From positions 1-46,443 of IMG/VR virus record IMGVR_UViG_3300005606_000002: a DNA stretch of 46,443 bases; one strand, given 5' to 3'. A program made the position numbers and the translations under genes. How positions within the stretch are numbered: position 1 is the stretch's first letter; the number at the start of each line of letters is the position of its first letter. This document shows, piece by piece, positions 1 to 10,161 of this stretch. The stretch is from a virus. The notes under the pieces are model-generated. The model did no database searches. It was not told the origin of the DNA and saw only the letters and a program-made list of their open reading frames with translations.

Positions 1-2471
1 GTAAAGGTCTTACCAGTAGTATCCATTAAGAAATCATTATGTAGAGTTACATCGTCATCAACATCAAGTGTTGCATTAAGAGTAACATCACCATCTACAT
101 TTAGAGTTTGGTCAAAGTCTACTCCTTGTTTCGTGTTGAGTGTTCCTTCGATAACTGTATTACCGTTATCAGAGTCAACCGTAAACTTGTCAACATTACT
201 AGCAGTACGAATCTTGAACGCTTTTGCATCGGCAGTAACAATTAAATTATCTGTAATTTCAGTTTCTAACTGAACATCTAATGTACCTTCAATAACTGTA
301 TTACCATTATCTGTATCAACTGTAAACTTATCTACACCCGCAGCAGTTTGTATATTAAATGATTTATTATCTGCCTTGATAATTACATTGTTATTAACTT
401 CTGACTGTCCTGCAATAGTAACAGTGCCACCAATATGTGCGTTCTCAGAAAGTCCAAGTCCACCAGTTACAACTAATGTACCAGTTGTAGTTGATGTAGA
501 ACCTGTATTTGTTGTAAGTGCTAAGTTACCTGCAATTAGAGGAGCATCAGTACCAGAAAAAACTTCAGATGTATTAGTTGCATTATATAAGAATCTATAT
601 CCACCTGTACCTGACCAAATATTTGAGTTAGCATAATCTTCATCCCAACCAAAGAATCCAACACGTGCCTGAGTATCGTAGTATTTAATCTCAACACCAC
701 GATCTTTATTATCATCAGTAGTGGGGGCAGTGTCTCCACCAAGAGTAATGATGGGGTCATCTACCGATATTGTCGTACTATTTACTGTGGTTGTAGTTCC
801 GTCTACTTGTAGATTACCACGTACTTGTACTAAACCTGTTGCAGCATCATCGTCACCTGGATCTAATACCATAGTGGCATCACTGGTTCCGATAGTATTC
901 TGCTGTAAGTAGAAATCTTCTACTTGAACTTTTGAAGCAACATTAGTTGCTGTGATAACAATACCATCATCTGATGTTACGTTTATCTTTGCTGTTCCTG
1001 ATCCTGCATTATTTGAGGTAATGTCAAGAGTTCTATTTACAGAAGAGTTTACGTTATGATGAATTAGAAGAGAACCTGATGAACGTTCTATTGTTTGTAG
1101 AGGTGTGTTTCCAGGTCTGTCAAGTTTTATAAGTGCACCACTAATATGAGTATCAACGTTAATATCTACTCCACCTGCACCAGTATTATCTACATTGTTG
1201 GCAGTAAATAATAAATTTCCACTGGTATCATTTACAGTAACATAATTAAGATAATTAAATCCTCTATATCCAGTTGTCGCTGTTAATTCTTGATCTAACT
1301 CAAAAGTTTCTAATGTATTACCATCAGCAAATCCCACTCTAGTGTTTTGCATCTGAGTGTTATCAACTGCAAGTGCTGCAATAGTAACGTGACCATTTGC
1401 ATCTACATCAAAATCTTCTTGAGCAAATGATGCTAAACCTTTCTGTTCTGTAGCAGCAGCAGCGAGGTATCTCCAATTACTTACATCGCCACTTGTATGA
1501 GTAGGTGCTCCTTGTCCTGCACCGATATTTGTTATTGCCTGATATACTTTGCTTGCATTCTCAATAATATCGTATCTATTATATGTTGAACCTGCATTAT
1601 AGGTTGCATACTTTGAACCTTCAGTTGCAGTGGCAATCGGTACATTGGTTGCTTGTGTAATTCTTCCATATCTATCAACGGAAAACTTAGATGCGTTTAC
1701 AGTTTCTGTTCCGAATGGTTCACCATTAGAACCGTTAGTAGATACAGATGTTAATGATTCAACGTTATATGAACCCACAACGACCGCAGTATCAGCAAGG
1801 TCAATAAATGGGTTGGATGATACACCATCAGGTGTAGTAAATATGAGTCTACCTGCACCACCAGTTAGGTTTCTAGTTGTAATTTGTCCTGTAGCAGTTC
1901 TAGTTAACAAACCAAAAGTGGTTATGTTTGCTAATGCTGTTAAGTCACTATCTAATCCTTGTGCGTCAGTAATACCATACTCTGCAAGAGTAGATGCTAA
2001 ACTAGCACCAATAACTCTACCTCTTGAGTCAACTTCAACTCTAGAATACAGAGCAGTTGCATCAGGATCATTAGGATTATAATGTGGAAGAGAAGAAACT
2101 AATTCTAAGTTTGTTGCAAGGTTTAAGTTTGATGAACCGTCAAAAGATCCAGAACCAGTTATAGAACCAGTTAACTGAATTTGTCTTGCAGATGCGAGTC
2201 TCGTAGATGTAGAAGCATTTCCAATCAAGGTTGCACTAATAGCACCCGCCTCAAAGTTACCGTCAGCATCTCGTTTAACAAGAGTGTTAGCAGCATTTGA
2301 TTCAGTTTCTATCGGTCTCTCATATCGCAGAGAGTTCCAAGGTGTAACACCATCTCCGATCTTGATACGTGAAGTATCGATCTCGATTCCCAGTTCACCT
2401 TGAGCAAGTATAGGGTTGATGTTTGCCCATTGTTGAGCACCATCACGTCTTAATTGGAGTCTATTTGCCAT
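1..2471 (-). CDS. Tail fibre-like structural protein, partial (N-terminal 823 residues; 3' end beyond left edge)
   Basis: The frame is open from ATG at 2469-2471 to the left edge with no stop, so the C-terminus is missing. The N-terminus (MANRLQLRRDGAQQWANINP, then AQGELGIEIDTSRIKIGDG and TPWNSL) matches the N-terminal domain of the Bordetella phage Mtd family, common at the virion-proximal end of phage fibres. A segment near residue 100 (QLTGSITGSGSFDGSSNLNL) resembles the short beta repeat of many phage fibres. Residues about 690-780 hold two near-identical repeats built on KFTVDxDNGNTVIEGTL. The rest is Asn/Thr/Gly-rich beta sequence. It is preceded by a perfect T4-type late promoter and a hairpin terminator, so it is probably its own late transcription unit. 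The role is inferred: fibre shaft or adhesin, with receptor-binding part not visible. High confidence for gene and class, low for exact role. Confidence 0.85.
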   Translation of the reverse strand, partial: MANRLQLRRDGAQQWANINPILAQGELGIEIDTSRIKIGDGVTPWNSLRYERPIETESNAANTLVKRDADGNFEAGAISATLIGNASTSTRLASARQIQLTGSITGSGSFDGSSNLNLATNLELVSSLPHYNPNDPDATALYSRVEVDSRGRVIGASLASTLAEYGITDAQGLDSDLTALANITTFGLLTRTATGQITTRNLTGGAGRLIFTTPDGVSSNPFIDLADTAVVVGSYNVESLTSVSTNGSNGEPFGTETVNASKFSVDRYGRITQATNVPIATATEGSKYATYNAGSTYNRYDIIENASKVYQAITNIGAGQGAPTHTSGDVSNWRYLAAAATEQKGLASFAQEDFDVDANGHVTIAALAVDNTQMQNTRVGFADGNTLETFELDQELTATTGYRGFNYLNYVTVNDTSGNLLFTANNVDNTGAGGVDINVDTHISGALIKLDRPGNTPLQTIERSSGSLLIHHNVNSSVNRTLDITSNNAGSGTAKINVTSDDGIVITATNVASKVQVEDFYLQQNTIGTSDATMVLDPGDDDAATGLVQVRGNLQVDGTTTTVNSTTISVDDPIITLGGDTAPTTDDNKDRGVEIKYYDTQARVGFFGWDEDYANSNIWSGTGGYRFLYNATNTSEVFSGTDAPLIAGNLALTTNTGSTSTTTGTLVVTGGLGLSENAHIGGTVTIAGQSEVNNNVIIKADNKSFNIQTAAGVDKFTVDTDNGNTVIEGTLDVQLETEITDNLIVTADAKAFKIRTASNVDKFTVDSDNGNTVIEGTLNTKQGVDFDQTLNVDGDVTLNATLDVDDDVTLHNDFLMDTTGKTF
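140..400 (-). repeat. Tandem coding repeat in tail fibre (two copies)
   Basis: Two adjacent segments encode almost the same peptide of about 40 residues. One copy contains FKIRTASNVDKFTVDSDNGN, the other FNIQTAAGVDKFTVDTDNGN, and both continue TVIEGTL. The DNA shows the same pair near 145-200 and 280-340 (ATAACTGTATTACC followed by related sequence). This is typical of a repeated beta unit in a trimeric fibre shaft; further copies may follow beyond the left edge. Confidence 0.7.
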
Positions 2472-2501
2472 TGTTTATTAAGGACACTATCGCCTCTTTG
2501 A

Positions 2502-2509
2502 TATTTATA
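2502..2509 (-). promoter_or_regulatory. T4-type late promoter
   Basis: The minus strand reads TATAAATA, the exact T4 late -10 consensus, 31 bases upstream of the ATG of the left-edge fibre gene. It lies just downstream of the terminator at 2522-2538, which fits a fresh start of transcription for this gene. Confidence 0.75.
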
Positions 2510-2521
2510 AGCAAAATAGAA

Positions 2522-2538
2522 AGGGACCGACGGTCCCT
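2522..2538 (-). terminator. Rho-independent-like hairpin terminator
   Basis: On the minus strand the sequence AGGGACC-gtc-GGTCCCT forms a 7-bp perfect stem with a three-base loop, followed by a T-rich run (TTCTATTTT). It lies a few bases after the TAA of the 67-aa gene and ends the long run of structural genes on its right. The stem shares its AGGGAC/GTCCCT core with the terminator at 46081-46106. Confidence 0.75.
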
Positions 2539-2543
2539 AACGA

Positions 2544-2747
2544 TTATTCTGCATTTACTTCGTCTACCGTATTAGTTTTTAGGTATTCTAGAGTCTCAAT
2601 AGCACCTTGTAATTTGAGCATTTGAGTCTCATTTTCTTTTACCTTTGCTACGAGTTGTTGATTTTCATCACGTAGTTTGTTGTACCTACCTTTAAAATCG
2701 TCGAGCAGTTGTTGCTCGTCCATTGTCTCAGGGGTGTCTACAGTCAT
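2544..2747 (-). CDS. Small coiled-coil protein of unknown function (67 aa)
   Basis: This is a short acidic protein; residues about 10-55 have a heptad pattern rich in Leu, Lys, Glu and Gln, predicting one continuous coiled coil. It overlaps the upstream 73-aa gene by ATGA (translational coupling) and is followed at once by a hairpin terminator, so it is the last gene of the structural operon. Small coiled-coil proteins next to fibre genes can be fibre-assembly chaperones or connectors, but nothing in the sequence proves that. Function unknown. Confidence 0.75.
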   Translation of the reverse strand: MTVDTPETMDEQQLLDDFKGRYNKLRDENQQLVAKVKENETQMLKLQGAIETLEYLKTNTVDEVNAE

Positions 2748-2965
2748 TGATTTTTCTCCAAGAATGATTTTAGTAGAGATTTGATCTCAGTCAGTTCAGA
2801 TTTTAGCACATCAACGTCAGTTTTTAAATCGGAGAACTCTCCATCTTTTAACTTACGTTTTTTTGCTGCACTACCATTAGTAGCATTAATATTTAGCACA
2901 GCACCAGAAGAGGAATCTCGTACTAAGTTTGGATGACCCTCGACTCTCTGGTATTTTGGTTTCAT
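2744..2965 (-). CDS. Small conserved phage protein of unknown function (73 aa)
   Basis: The N-terminus (YQRVEGHPNLVRDSSSGAVLN) resembles small proteins of T4-like marine phages that begin with a 'rVeGH..LvRD..sgAilN' segment, as far as I recall. A basic stretch (AAKKRKLKD) follows, then a coiled coil in residues about 45-73. The ATG sits in a TAATG junction with the stop of the 2397-aa gene, and the 3' end overlaps the next gene by ATGA, so the three genes are coupled. A structural connector or assembly factor is likely from context only. Confidence 0.75.
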   Translation of the reverse strand: MKPKYQRVEGHPNLVRDSSSGAVLNINATNGSAAKKRKLKDGEFSDLKTDVDVLKSELTEIKSLLKSFLEKNQ

Positions 2966-5900
2966 TACAAATCACTAAGTGCAATAACTCTAAGGTTTTT
3001 GATCTCTGGAACGTAGCACTGATTAGACGAAGTTAAAATAATTTTAACCTGTGCTATCGTAAATTCAGTTCCCTCAAAGGTGTACTCAAAATCTCTATAA
3101 AGGAGACTCTCAGTTTTCTGAATTGTCTTGTCCTCAAGACCATTGCCATTAAAATATGTATAACCGATTTCACTGACTGGAATTGTAGTTCCAACAGGAA
3201 CAATCTTATACATAACTTTTATCTCTGTAGATGGATGTCTCCATCCTTCAAATCTTACCCTAAGTGAATTAGCAGGGTTAAGAAGATTCATTACCTTAGT
3301 AACGTAAACTGCATCATCAAGATCACCTGTAGGACTTTCTGCATTGTTACTACCAATCGCAAGATCATTAACTCTGTTCATAGTAGTAATTAAGGAGCAA
3401 CGATCTGTGTCAAGAACAGGAGATATATTTGCATTAGATGTTGTCATTATCATCTGTACGTTCAATGATTTAGAACCAGATAATTTAGCATCTTCGTTTA
3501 CCTGTGAACAAACCATCTTAGGTTCGTCAAGATAATTATCCTCATTAGGAATCATATCGTAGTAAATACCATCATTAATAAATGATGCTTGAGTTACATT
3601 GTTACCATCCTGTATTGATGTACCAGATACTGCGTTAAGTCTAGGAACAACATCTGTCTCAGGATATACTGTCATTTGTAACTGAGGATATAGTTGATCG
3701 AACTGTATGTTCTGTGTAGCAATTACATCAAAACCACCACTTACAATACCTGCTGAAGATACAGATGAAACTTGTAGTTTATATGTATCAAGTGTTGGAC
3801 TACCAATAGCGGTATGTAACTTATTAATTTCAGTCAAAGGAATACCATCAAGATTGTAACATTCAACTATACTGTTAGCACTGTGTGTAATAGCAGTAGT
3901 TCCTGCTTGTCCACGAGAACCAGATGGTAATGTAAATATTTTACCATCACCAGATATACCAGTATATTCAATAATTTCAAAATGTTGTCTAGGAATTTCT
4001 GGATCACGAATAAGAATATAACCTTTATTAGATGTACTTACTGTAGAACCATTAATAACAGTATGGAATGCAGCACCATCCATAACGTGTAACTGGAATG
4101 AACCTGTTACACCATCACTTGCTGTAATACCATTTGTATGGTATGCAGAGTCTATTAGAGTTGGTGATACTTCAGATGTAACGCCACTTATCAATACTGA
4201 GTTAGTGCCATCGTGCATACAGTGGTTTGAATGACGTACCTTAATTTCAGTTGCTCTGTTAAAGTATGAGATAGGAGCAGATGGATAATCATTAATATCA
4301 TCACCTGTGAAACTTGTACCACTTGTTCCAATAGTTCCTGATCCAGTTGTAGCAGAAGCAATCACCTGAGTGACTGCATCACCATCAGCGAATGTACCTG
4401 TGATAGATTTAACTGTCACAACTCCTGTTCCTGCGTTCCAGTCAGTAACCATTGCAGATGCACCAGTACCATTTGTTACTACTGTACCAGTAGCAAATGT
4501 ACCAGACACACCAGTTAATGTAATAGTACCAACAGATCTTGAAGATACAAGTCTATAGATGTAACTAGCACCAGATGCAACACCTTCTCTAAATGTTCCT
4601 ACAACATCATCAAGTATTAAGTATGCGTTAGATGAACCTGACACACCCTGTACAACTTCACGAACAATAGCAGATGGAGCAGGAGATACATCAGTCTGTG
4701 TAATTTCAGCACCTATTGTAAAGTTAGCAACGTGATCTGCAAGTATTATCTTAATCTCTGGTTTTGTAGTTTCAATAGGATCCAATCTTAGTCTTGATAT
4801 ACCAAAGTTACCTTCTGCAAGTTCTGCGTTATTAAACCAAGCAGTTCCAGATCCACCTGTCTCAAATTGTGCTTTATATAATGTAAACTTAAGGTCTTCA
4901 TATTGATCAGCAGTCCAAGTAGATGCGTTCTGTGACTTGAATAGAACACCTGCATATGGTTGTTCAGATATAGTTCTATCAGATGTAACATCATCTTCAC
5001 CCATTCTTGAGATCCAAAGTTTATATTCATTAGAGTCAGAAAGTATAACAGCACAGTAGTCTCTATTCTCAGCAACATATACAGGTGATGGGAATGTAAA
5101 CTTAGTTGGTATAGTACCATTTTCAGATAAGTTAATATCAGATGGTAATAATGTTACGTCAGAAAAAGCAAGAACTTTTGTAGTTGGATAACCATTTGCC
5201 ATTTCTCTGATCTGACAAGATACAGGGATTCTTTCGTCACGAGTTCTAAAGTAAATATCAATACTTGTTAAGAATGCACCACCCTTAGATTCAACTAAGA
5301 ATGATTGAGCAAGAGGGTCATACCATCCAGTATCTCTAACTGTTAATGATGTGTTATTAACTGTACGATCTTGTGTTACTGTGTCTCTTACAACATCAGC
5401 ATTTCTAACAGCAAGGATAGTTGCTTGTTGTGTTTCTATGACACCAGATGCAACATAATTGTGTTGTGCAGCAGAGTCAACCTCACCAGGAACTCTTGAG
5501 TCAGTTACAGATGTTGTTACACGAACAACTCTTGTACCTGTTGCAAATCTTGGGTTAGTATTAACAGCAGGATTAGGAATCCACATAATACCTTCCATAT
5601 CACCATTAGTATTAGCAACCAATCTCTTAGGTTTAACAACAGCACGAGCACCAGATGTTTCACCTACAAGAATTTCACCCTCTAATGGGTTTCCATAGTA
5701 TGTACCCATAACTGTATCTGACATTGTTCTAGTATCAATGTTTAGATATGGAGTTGTAGAAGCGTAAGATGTAGGTAGTTCAGTCTGATCATAAGGTGAT
5801 AAACCGTCAGTAAATCCACTATTAGGATCAACAAGTTTTAAACGACATTGTGATGTTTGTCCTACAACAGTTTCACCTACAACAAAAGGTGTATCATTAG

Positions 5901-8900
5901 TACGAATATCTTCAATAGTATTCTTAATAACTTCAAGTAGTTTTGGTGATGTATAGAAGTTTACATCAACATTATCAATGAATGAATAAAATCTTGTATT
6001 GGGTTTTAAACGTTGGATCTTAAACGCGATATTTCTAGATCTGATAAACGGAACTACAGTTCTTTCAATAACACGATCACCAATATTTGTACGGTCAATT
6101 CTAGGAGTAATACGAGTTCTTAAACCAGATCTAGTTTGTGAACTTGTTGTATTACTTACATTAAACGTGATCTGTCTAATACCATTTCCACGCATATGTA
6201 AGGTAGAAGAAGACGTTGTTGTAGATGACCAGTTGGTTCTCCAAGAATTCCATTGCACAGGAGCAAATCCAGTATTGGTATCAGCACCACTTGCAACCAT
6301 TGCTGCTTCATAACTACCTTCCATATTTACAACTCTATCAGGAGCACGACGTGTATCTACCCAATCATCAGATGATGGATATAAGTCAAGACGACCAATA
6401 TATGCAAATACGTTAAATGGGTTTACATTCTCAACTCTTGAAGCATAAGGTTGAACAATAAATCTTTTTTCTGTATAAGGTCTTGTAATTGTACCTGTAT
6501 CGTGAACAGTAACACCACTAGATTGTGTAGTGCTAAACTGTAATGATACGTTTGTAGTGTAGTGAGAAGGACGTAAAACACCTTCTTGGAAATCTAACGC
6601 TGCACCAAAATCTTCGTGAGTAGTATCTGTAGAATCAAAACTTGTAAAGTTATCTACAAGGAATCCGTTTTTAAATTTATCAAATCCATCACTATCTTTT
6701 ATAGGTAATGAACTTGTTTCTAATTCAAGTAAACTTAAAGAAGTATAGTACTCTAGTTGGTCAACACGTTTTTCAATAGCACCGATGTCACGCATAGTGA
6801 ATCTACGGTTGTTCTCTCTTGAAATTCTTACATCTTCTGGAGAATATCCATATGGTCTATGAACCATAGTTGCTAGTAACATTGCATTATCAATGTTTGC
6901 AGGGATTTCATTTAGTTCTCCAGATATACCTTTAACAACTTTAAATTGTTGCTGATCTGTTAAGAATACTTTATCTACTCTACCAAGATAGAAATCGTAG
7001 TCACAACGGAAATCAGATTCTGGTTTAGGAATATCGATAATAGTAGCATTGTTTGAAACGCCTCCTGACGCGAAACTGCGGTCTTTAAAGTCTAACGATG
7101 CACAGTTAACAAAGTATGGTGCACCGACGGTGCCTGATCCAGATAATACTGGAGTTACACCTGGACGGAAATCAAGAACATCTCTAAGTTCTTTTGCAAC
7201 ACCGTTCTCAACGTACTGTGGAATATCATCATAATCTACACCAACATATGATTCAGATGCAAAATAGTCACCAGTTGCTTCGTGAACAAACCTATTAAAT
7301 ACAACTTTTAGTTTTCTTAGTGGTTTAGTTGATGATGCAAATCTAATTAATTTTGAAATATCATAGTAATGTCCTTGTTGGTTAGGATCTAAGAAGAATG
7401 ACTGTGTTATGTTCTTACTACCATTGTCAATAGAACCATCAGCATCGTTGATGATACCATTAATTACAACATTGTTAGCATTGAAACCTTGTACAGTCTC
7501 ACCTAACTGGAAGAACTTATCATTCTCATAAACAAAATGACAAACATATGAAACTGAGTTGAAGTTTACAACACGTGCTTTTGCCTTAGATGTTTGTCCT
7601 TCAATAATTGTACCTTTCTGGAAGATGGTAGCATCCTGCATTGTGATGAAAGGAATTTTTGCAGAAAGTTCATCTAGTGATTCATATACTGCGTGTACTT
7701 TATAAACATCAGAAGAACCTAAAGATATTTCTTCATCTTCAATACGTGTACCATATAATGAACCATATGAAAGACCATACTTAGGAGCATCAGAAGATAT
7801 ATTTGTTTTCTCAATCTTCATCACTTCCATTTCGGTAGCGTTCTTTAATTTCTTCTCTGCTTGGTTTTTAGATACAGAGGTAATTAAACGACAAGATGTA
7901 ACACCTGTTAAACCAGAAACTGTTAAAGATGTTCTAGGAGTACCTGTGCTGTTAAATGATAGATTAGGTTCAATATCAATCAAAGTACCTGCTGTAGGTG
8001 CTAATTCTACTAACTGATAATGATCCTTATCATATGCAAGGAACTGTTCATCAGCAGGTAGAGATATTGTAAAGTCATTAGATCCAGTAACTGTTATATC
8101 ATCAAAAGATCTTGCAACTATAACTGATTCATCTGTGATGCTCTTAATAGATTCTTTAGGCATCTCAATTAGAAGATCAGCAGTTTCTTTATCATATACT
8201 TGTGCTCTACGACGAACCATAAATGAGTAATCACCATTACTCAAACCACTTGCAGTACCACTCGCATTTAAAGCAGATGTAATATTATTTGTTATTGTGT
8301 TTGCAGATATAGGATATATCTTATCCATTGTAAATGAGTTCACACCGTTTGGTGTTAGAACATCTCCAGGACGTAAATCAAGAGTAAAGTTTGAGTTTGT
8401 ACCTGTAAAAGCAGTACCATTAATATTAAAGTTAACACCACTAATAATAGTTTCTTGATCAAGAAGTAGATCTCCTGCAAATGTAATTGCATTTGTATCT
8501 GGATCTCTACCAGTTACACCTTTAGCATCTGTAATTTGGAAACTAAATGAGTTTGTGAGAGTTCCAATTTCTACACCATCTTTTTCTATAACTTCTCCTG
8601 CACGGAATGTACCAAATACTTGATAAACTTTGAATACAGTTTGTGCTGATGTAGCATCTACCACAAATGCTTTTGCTCTAGTTGTTCTACCACGAATAAC
8701 AGCACCTTGTCCCGCAGTTACTGCTTGAGACATTTGGAATGTAGTTAGTGGTTGTATATCAAAAATATATGTCTTGAATACAGTTGCAGAAGAAGTTACA
8801 GTTGTTCCACTATGATATTCATATGCAGCACAACGTGCGTATGCTATAACTTCACCTGCTGCGTTTAATGATCCACCTGGGGCTGAGTCTCTAAACTCAA

Positions 8901-10158
8901 GAACTTGATAGTTTGCTGTTACATTATTACCATTAACTATAGGAGAACCTTTTACATTATTCATCAGCATATAGTTGCCGAGTTCAAATGGAATTATAGA
9001 GTTCTGTAATGCTTTTGTGTCTCTTGGTTTTTGTACATCAATAAAAGTAGGAACTAGAGTTTCAATCTCATATCCTCTTACGTACGCTTTTCCTGGAGAT
9101 ACCTCTAACGCATAATATGCAGAACTAGATGCAATTCCACCTGGGGATGTTCTACCTGGAAGATATACACCATTATTTTCACCATCATCTTGATGCTCAC
9201 GCATTCTTAGATCAAATTCTCTAACACTATAGTCACCTGACTCGTCAAATGTTCTACGAGCAAGTTCTCTTTCTATTTCATTATATGCAGTTCTTTCTAC
9301 GAATGATTCTATTGCTGAATCATTGATACGTAATAATTCAATAAAGTTTTTATCTGTATCATCATCAATAACTTTTTTAGTTAATGAACAACGAATTCTA
9401 AATCTATGTGCACCAGGTGCAGAATAGTTGGATGTTCCAGTAGCATTATCATTTAATGATGGATCATCTTCTGGAGTTACAATAGATTCAAATACTTCTA
9501 GACCAACCCTATATGATGGACTATTTGTATATTGATCAAGAATAATTGTTTGCTCACTTACATCTACAAAGTAACCACGTATAAAATATACACCATTAGC
9601 AACTGTAGCAGTAGAACCAACAGCAGTTGCAGTTGTAGGTAACAACTGTGCAAACGGTGTACCAACTTCAATTAGAGTAGATCCAAAAGTAAGTTCTGCA
9701 TCACATACTAACTGTTCATTTGCAGTGAAAGTTCTAGTATCACTATCTGTTCCACCAGATGTAATATATTTTAAATATAGAGTTATATAACCACGTTCTG
9801 ACTCTGTTGCTGATATAGAAAATATAACTTTTGCTTTGATGCCAGTTGTAAGACCTGTAACTATTCTTCCTTCTAACTGTGAACGATATAATTCAACATT
9901 TGTTCCTAAGAAACTTGCTTGTAGTAATACTGCTTTTGCATCTAAATCGTAACCTATCTGTCCAGGGATGACCATTGCACCATCTTTGAACATATGAGTT
10001 CCCATCGACTCAACCTGATTTTGCATCAGTGATTGAAGCGTGGTTAATTCTCTTGCCTGTATCGGATACCCAGGACGGAATAAAACTTTATAGAAGTTAT
10101 TATCCGAACTAAAGTCGTCGTAATAGGGACTGATATTGAGGTTGGTATTCTGTGGCAT
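2965..10158 (-). CDS. DUF4815-family giant virion structural protein (2397 aa)
   Basis: The first about 130 residues (PYYDDFSSDNNFYKVLFRPG, then YPIQARELTTLQSLMQNQVE and FKDGAMVIPGQIG) match DUF4815, a family known from large tail/baseplate structural proteins of T4-like marine phages. The block around residues 340-400, with YALEVSPGKAYVRGYEIETL, belongs to the same domain. The rest is beta-rich and Gly/Thr/Ser-rich. The C-terminal 250 residues hold a part with NLLNPANSLRVRFEGWRHPS, typical of the end of this family. No membrane segment or enzyme motif was seen. The start is three bases after the stop of the gp8-like gene, so the two are probably translated together. Likely part of the baseplate periphery or fibre attachment (inference). 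Confidence 0.9.
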   Translation of the reverse strand: MPQNTNLNISPYYDDFSSDNNFYKVLFRPGYPIQARELTTLQSLMQNQVESMGTHMFKDGAMVIPGQIGYDLDAKAVLLQASFLGTNVELYRSQLEGRIVTGLTTGIKAKVIFSISATESERGYITLYLKYITSGGTDSDTRTFTANEQLVCDAELTFGSTLIEVGTPFAQLLPTTATAVGSTATVANGVYFIRGYFVDVSEQTIILDQYTNSPSYRVGLEVFESIVTPEDDPSLNDNATGTSNYSAPGAHRFRIRCSLTKKVIDDDTDKNFIELLRINDSAIESFVERTAYNEIERELARRTFDESGDYSVREFDLRMREHQDDGENNGVYLPGRTSPGGIASSSAYYALEVSPGKAYVRGYEIETLVPTFIDVQKPRDTKALQNSIIPFELGNYMLMNNVKGSPIVNGNNVTANYQVLEFRDSAPGGSLNAAGEVIAYARCAAYEYHSGTTVTSSATVFKTYIFDIQPLTTFQMSQAVTAGQGAVIRGRTTRAKAFVVDATSAQTVFKVYQVFGTFRAGEVIEKDGVEIGTLTNSFSFQITDAKGVTGRDPDTNAITFAGDLLLDQETIISGVNFNINGTAFTGTNSNFTLDLRPGDVLTPNGVNSFTMDKIYPISANTITNNITSALNASGTASGLSNGDYSFMVRRRAQVYDKETADLLIEMPKESIKSITDESVIVARSFDDITVTGSNDFTISLPADEQFLAYDKDHYQLVELAPTAGTLIDIEPNLSFNSTGTPRTSLTVSGLTGVTSCRLITSVSKNQAEKKLKNATEMEVMKIEKTNISSDAPKYGLSYGSLYGTRIEDEEISLGSSDVYKVHAVYESLDELSAKIPFITMQDATIFQKGTIIEGQTSKAKARVVNFNSVSYVCHFVYENDKFFQLGETVQGFNANNVVINGIINDADGSIDNGSKNITQSFFLDPNQQGHYYDISKLIRFASSTKPLRKLKVVFNRFVHEATGDYFASESYVGVDYDDIPQYVENGVAKELRDVLDFRPGVTPVLSGSGTVGAPYFVNCASLDFKDRSFASGGVSNNATIIDIPKPESDFRCDYDFYLGRVDKVFLTDQQQFKVVKGISGELNEIPANIDNAMLLATMVHRPYGYSPEDVRISRENNRRFTMRDIGAIEKRVDQLEYYTSLSLLELETSSLPIKDSDGFDKFKNGFLVDNFTSFDSTDTTHEDFGAALDFQEGVLRPSHYTTNVSLQFSTTQSSGVTVHDTGTITRPYTEKRFIVQPYASRVENVNPFNVFAYIGRLDLYPSSDDWVDTRRAPDRVVNMEGSYEAAMVASGADTNTGFAPVQWNSWRTNWSSTTTSSSTLHMRGNGIRQITFNVSNTTSSQTRSGLRTRITPRIDRTNIGDRVIERTVVPFIRSRNIAFKIQRLKPNTRFYSFIDNVDVNFYTSPKLLEVIKNTIEDIRTNDTPFVVGETVVGQTSQCRLKLVDPNSGFTDGLSPYDQTELPTSYASTTPYLNIDTRTMSDTVMGTYYGNPLEGEILVGETSGARAVVKPKRLVANTNGDMEGIMWIPNPAVNTNPRFATGTRVVRVTTSVTDSRVPGEVDSAAQHNYVASGVIETQQATILAVRNADVVRDTVTQDRTVNNTSLTVRDTGWYDPLAQSFLVESKGGAFLTSIDIYFRTRDERIPVSCQIREMANGYPTTKVLAFSDVTLLPSDINLSENGTIPTKFTFPSPVYVAENRDYCAVILSDSNEYKLWISRMGEDDVTSDRTISEQPYAGVLFKSQNASTWTADQYEDLKFTLYKAQFETGGSGTAWFNNAELAEGNFGISRLRLDPIETTKPEIKIILADHVANFTIGAEITQTDVSPAPSAIVREVVQGVSGSSNAYLILDDVVGTFREGVASGASYIYRLVSSRSVGTITLTGVSGTFATGTVVTNGTGASAMVTDWNAGTGVVTVKSITGTFADGDAVTQVIASATTGSGTIGTSGTSFTGDDINDYPSAPISYFNRATEIKVRHSNHCMHDGTNSVLISGVTSEVSPTLIDSAYHTNGITASDGVTGSFQLHVMDGAAFHTVINGSTVSTSNKGYILIRDPEIPRQHFEIIEYTGISGDGKIFTLPSGSRGQAGTTAITHSANSIVECYNLDGIPLTEINKLHTAIGSPTLDTYKLQVSSVSSAGIVSGGFDVIATQNIQFDQLYPQLQMTVYPETDVVPRLNAVSGTSIQDGNNVTQASFINDGIYYDMIPNEDNYLDEPKMVCSQVNEDAKLSGSKSLNVQMIMTTSNANISPVLDTDRCSLITTMNRVNDLAIGSNNAESPTGDLDDAVYVTKVMNLLNPANSLRVRFEGWRHPSTEIKVMYKIVPVGTTIPVSEIGYTYFNGNGLEDKTIQKTESLLYRDFEYTFEGTEFTIAQVKIILTSSNQCYVPEIKNLRVIALSDL

Positions 10159-10161
10159 TTT

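Noticed and set aside
1630-2082. A 150-codon plus-strand frame
   Set aside because: It is antisense to the left-edge fibre gene, whose frame is open throughout and has a recognisable N-terminal domain.
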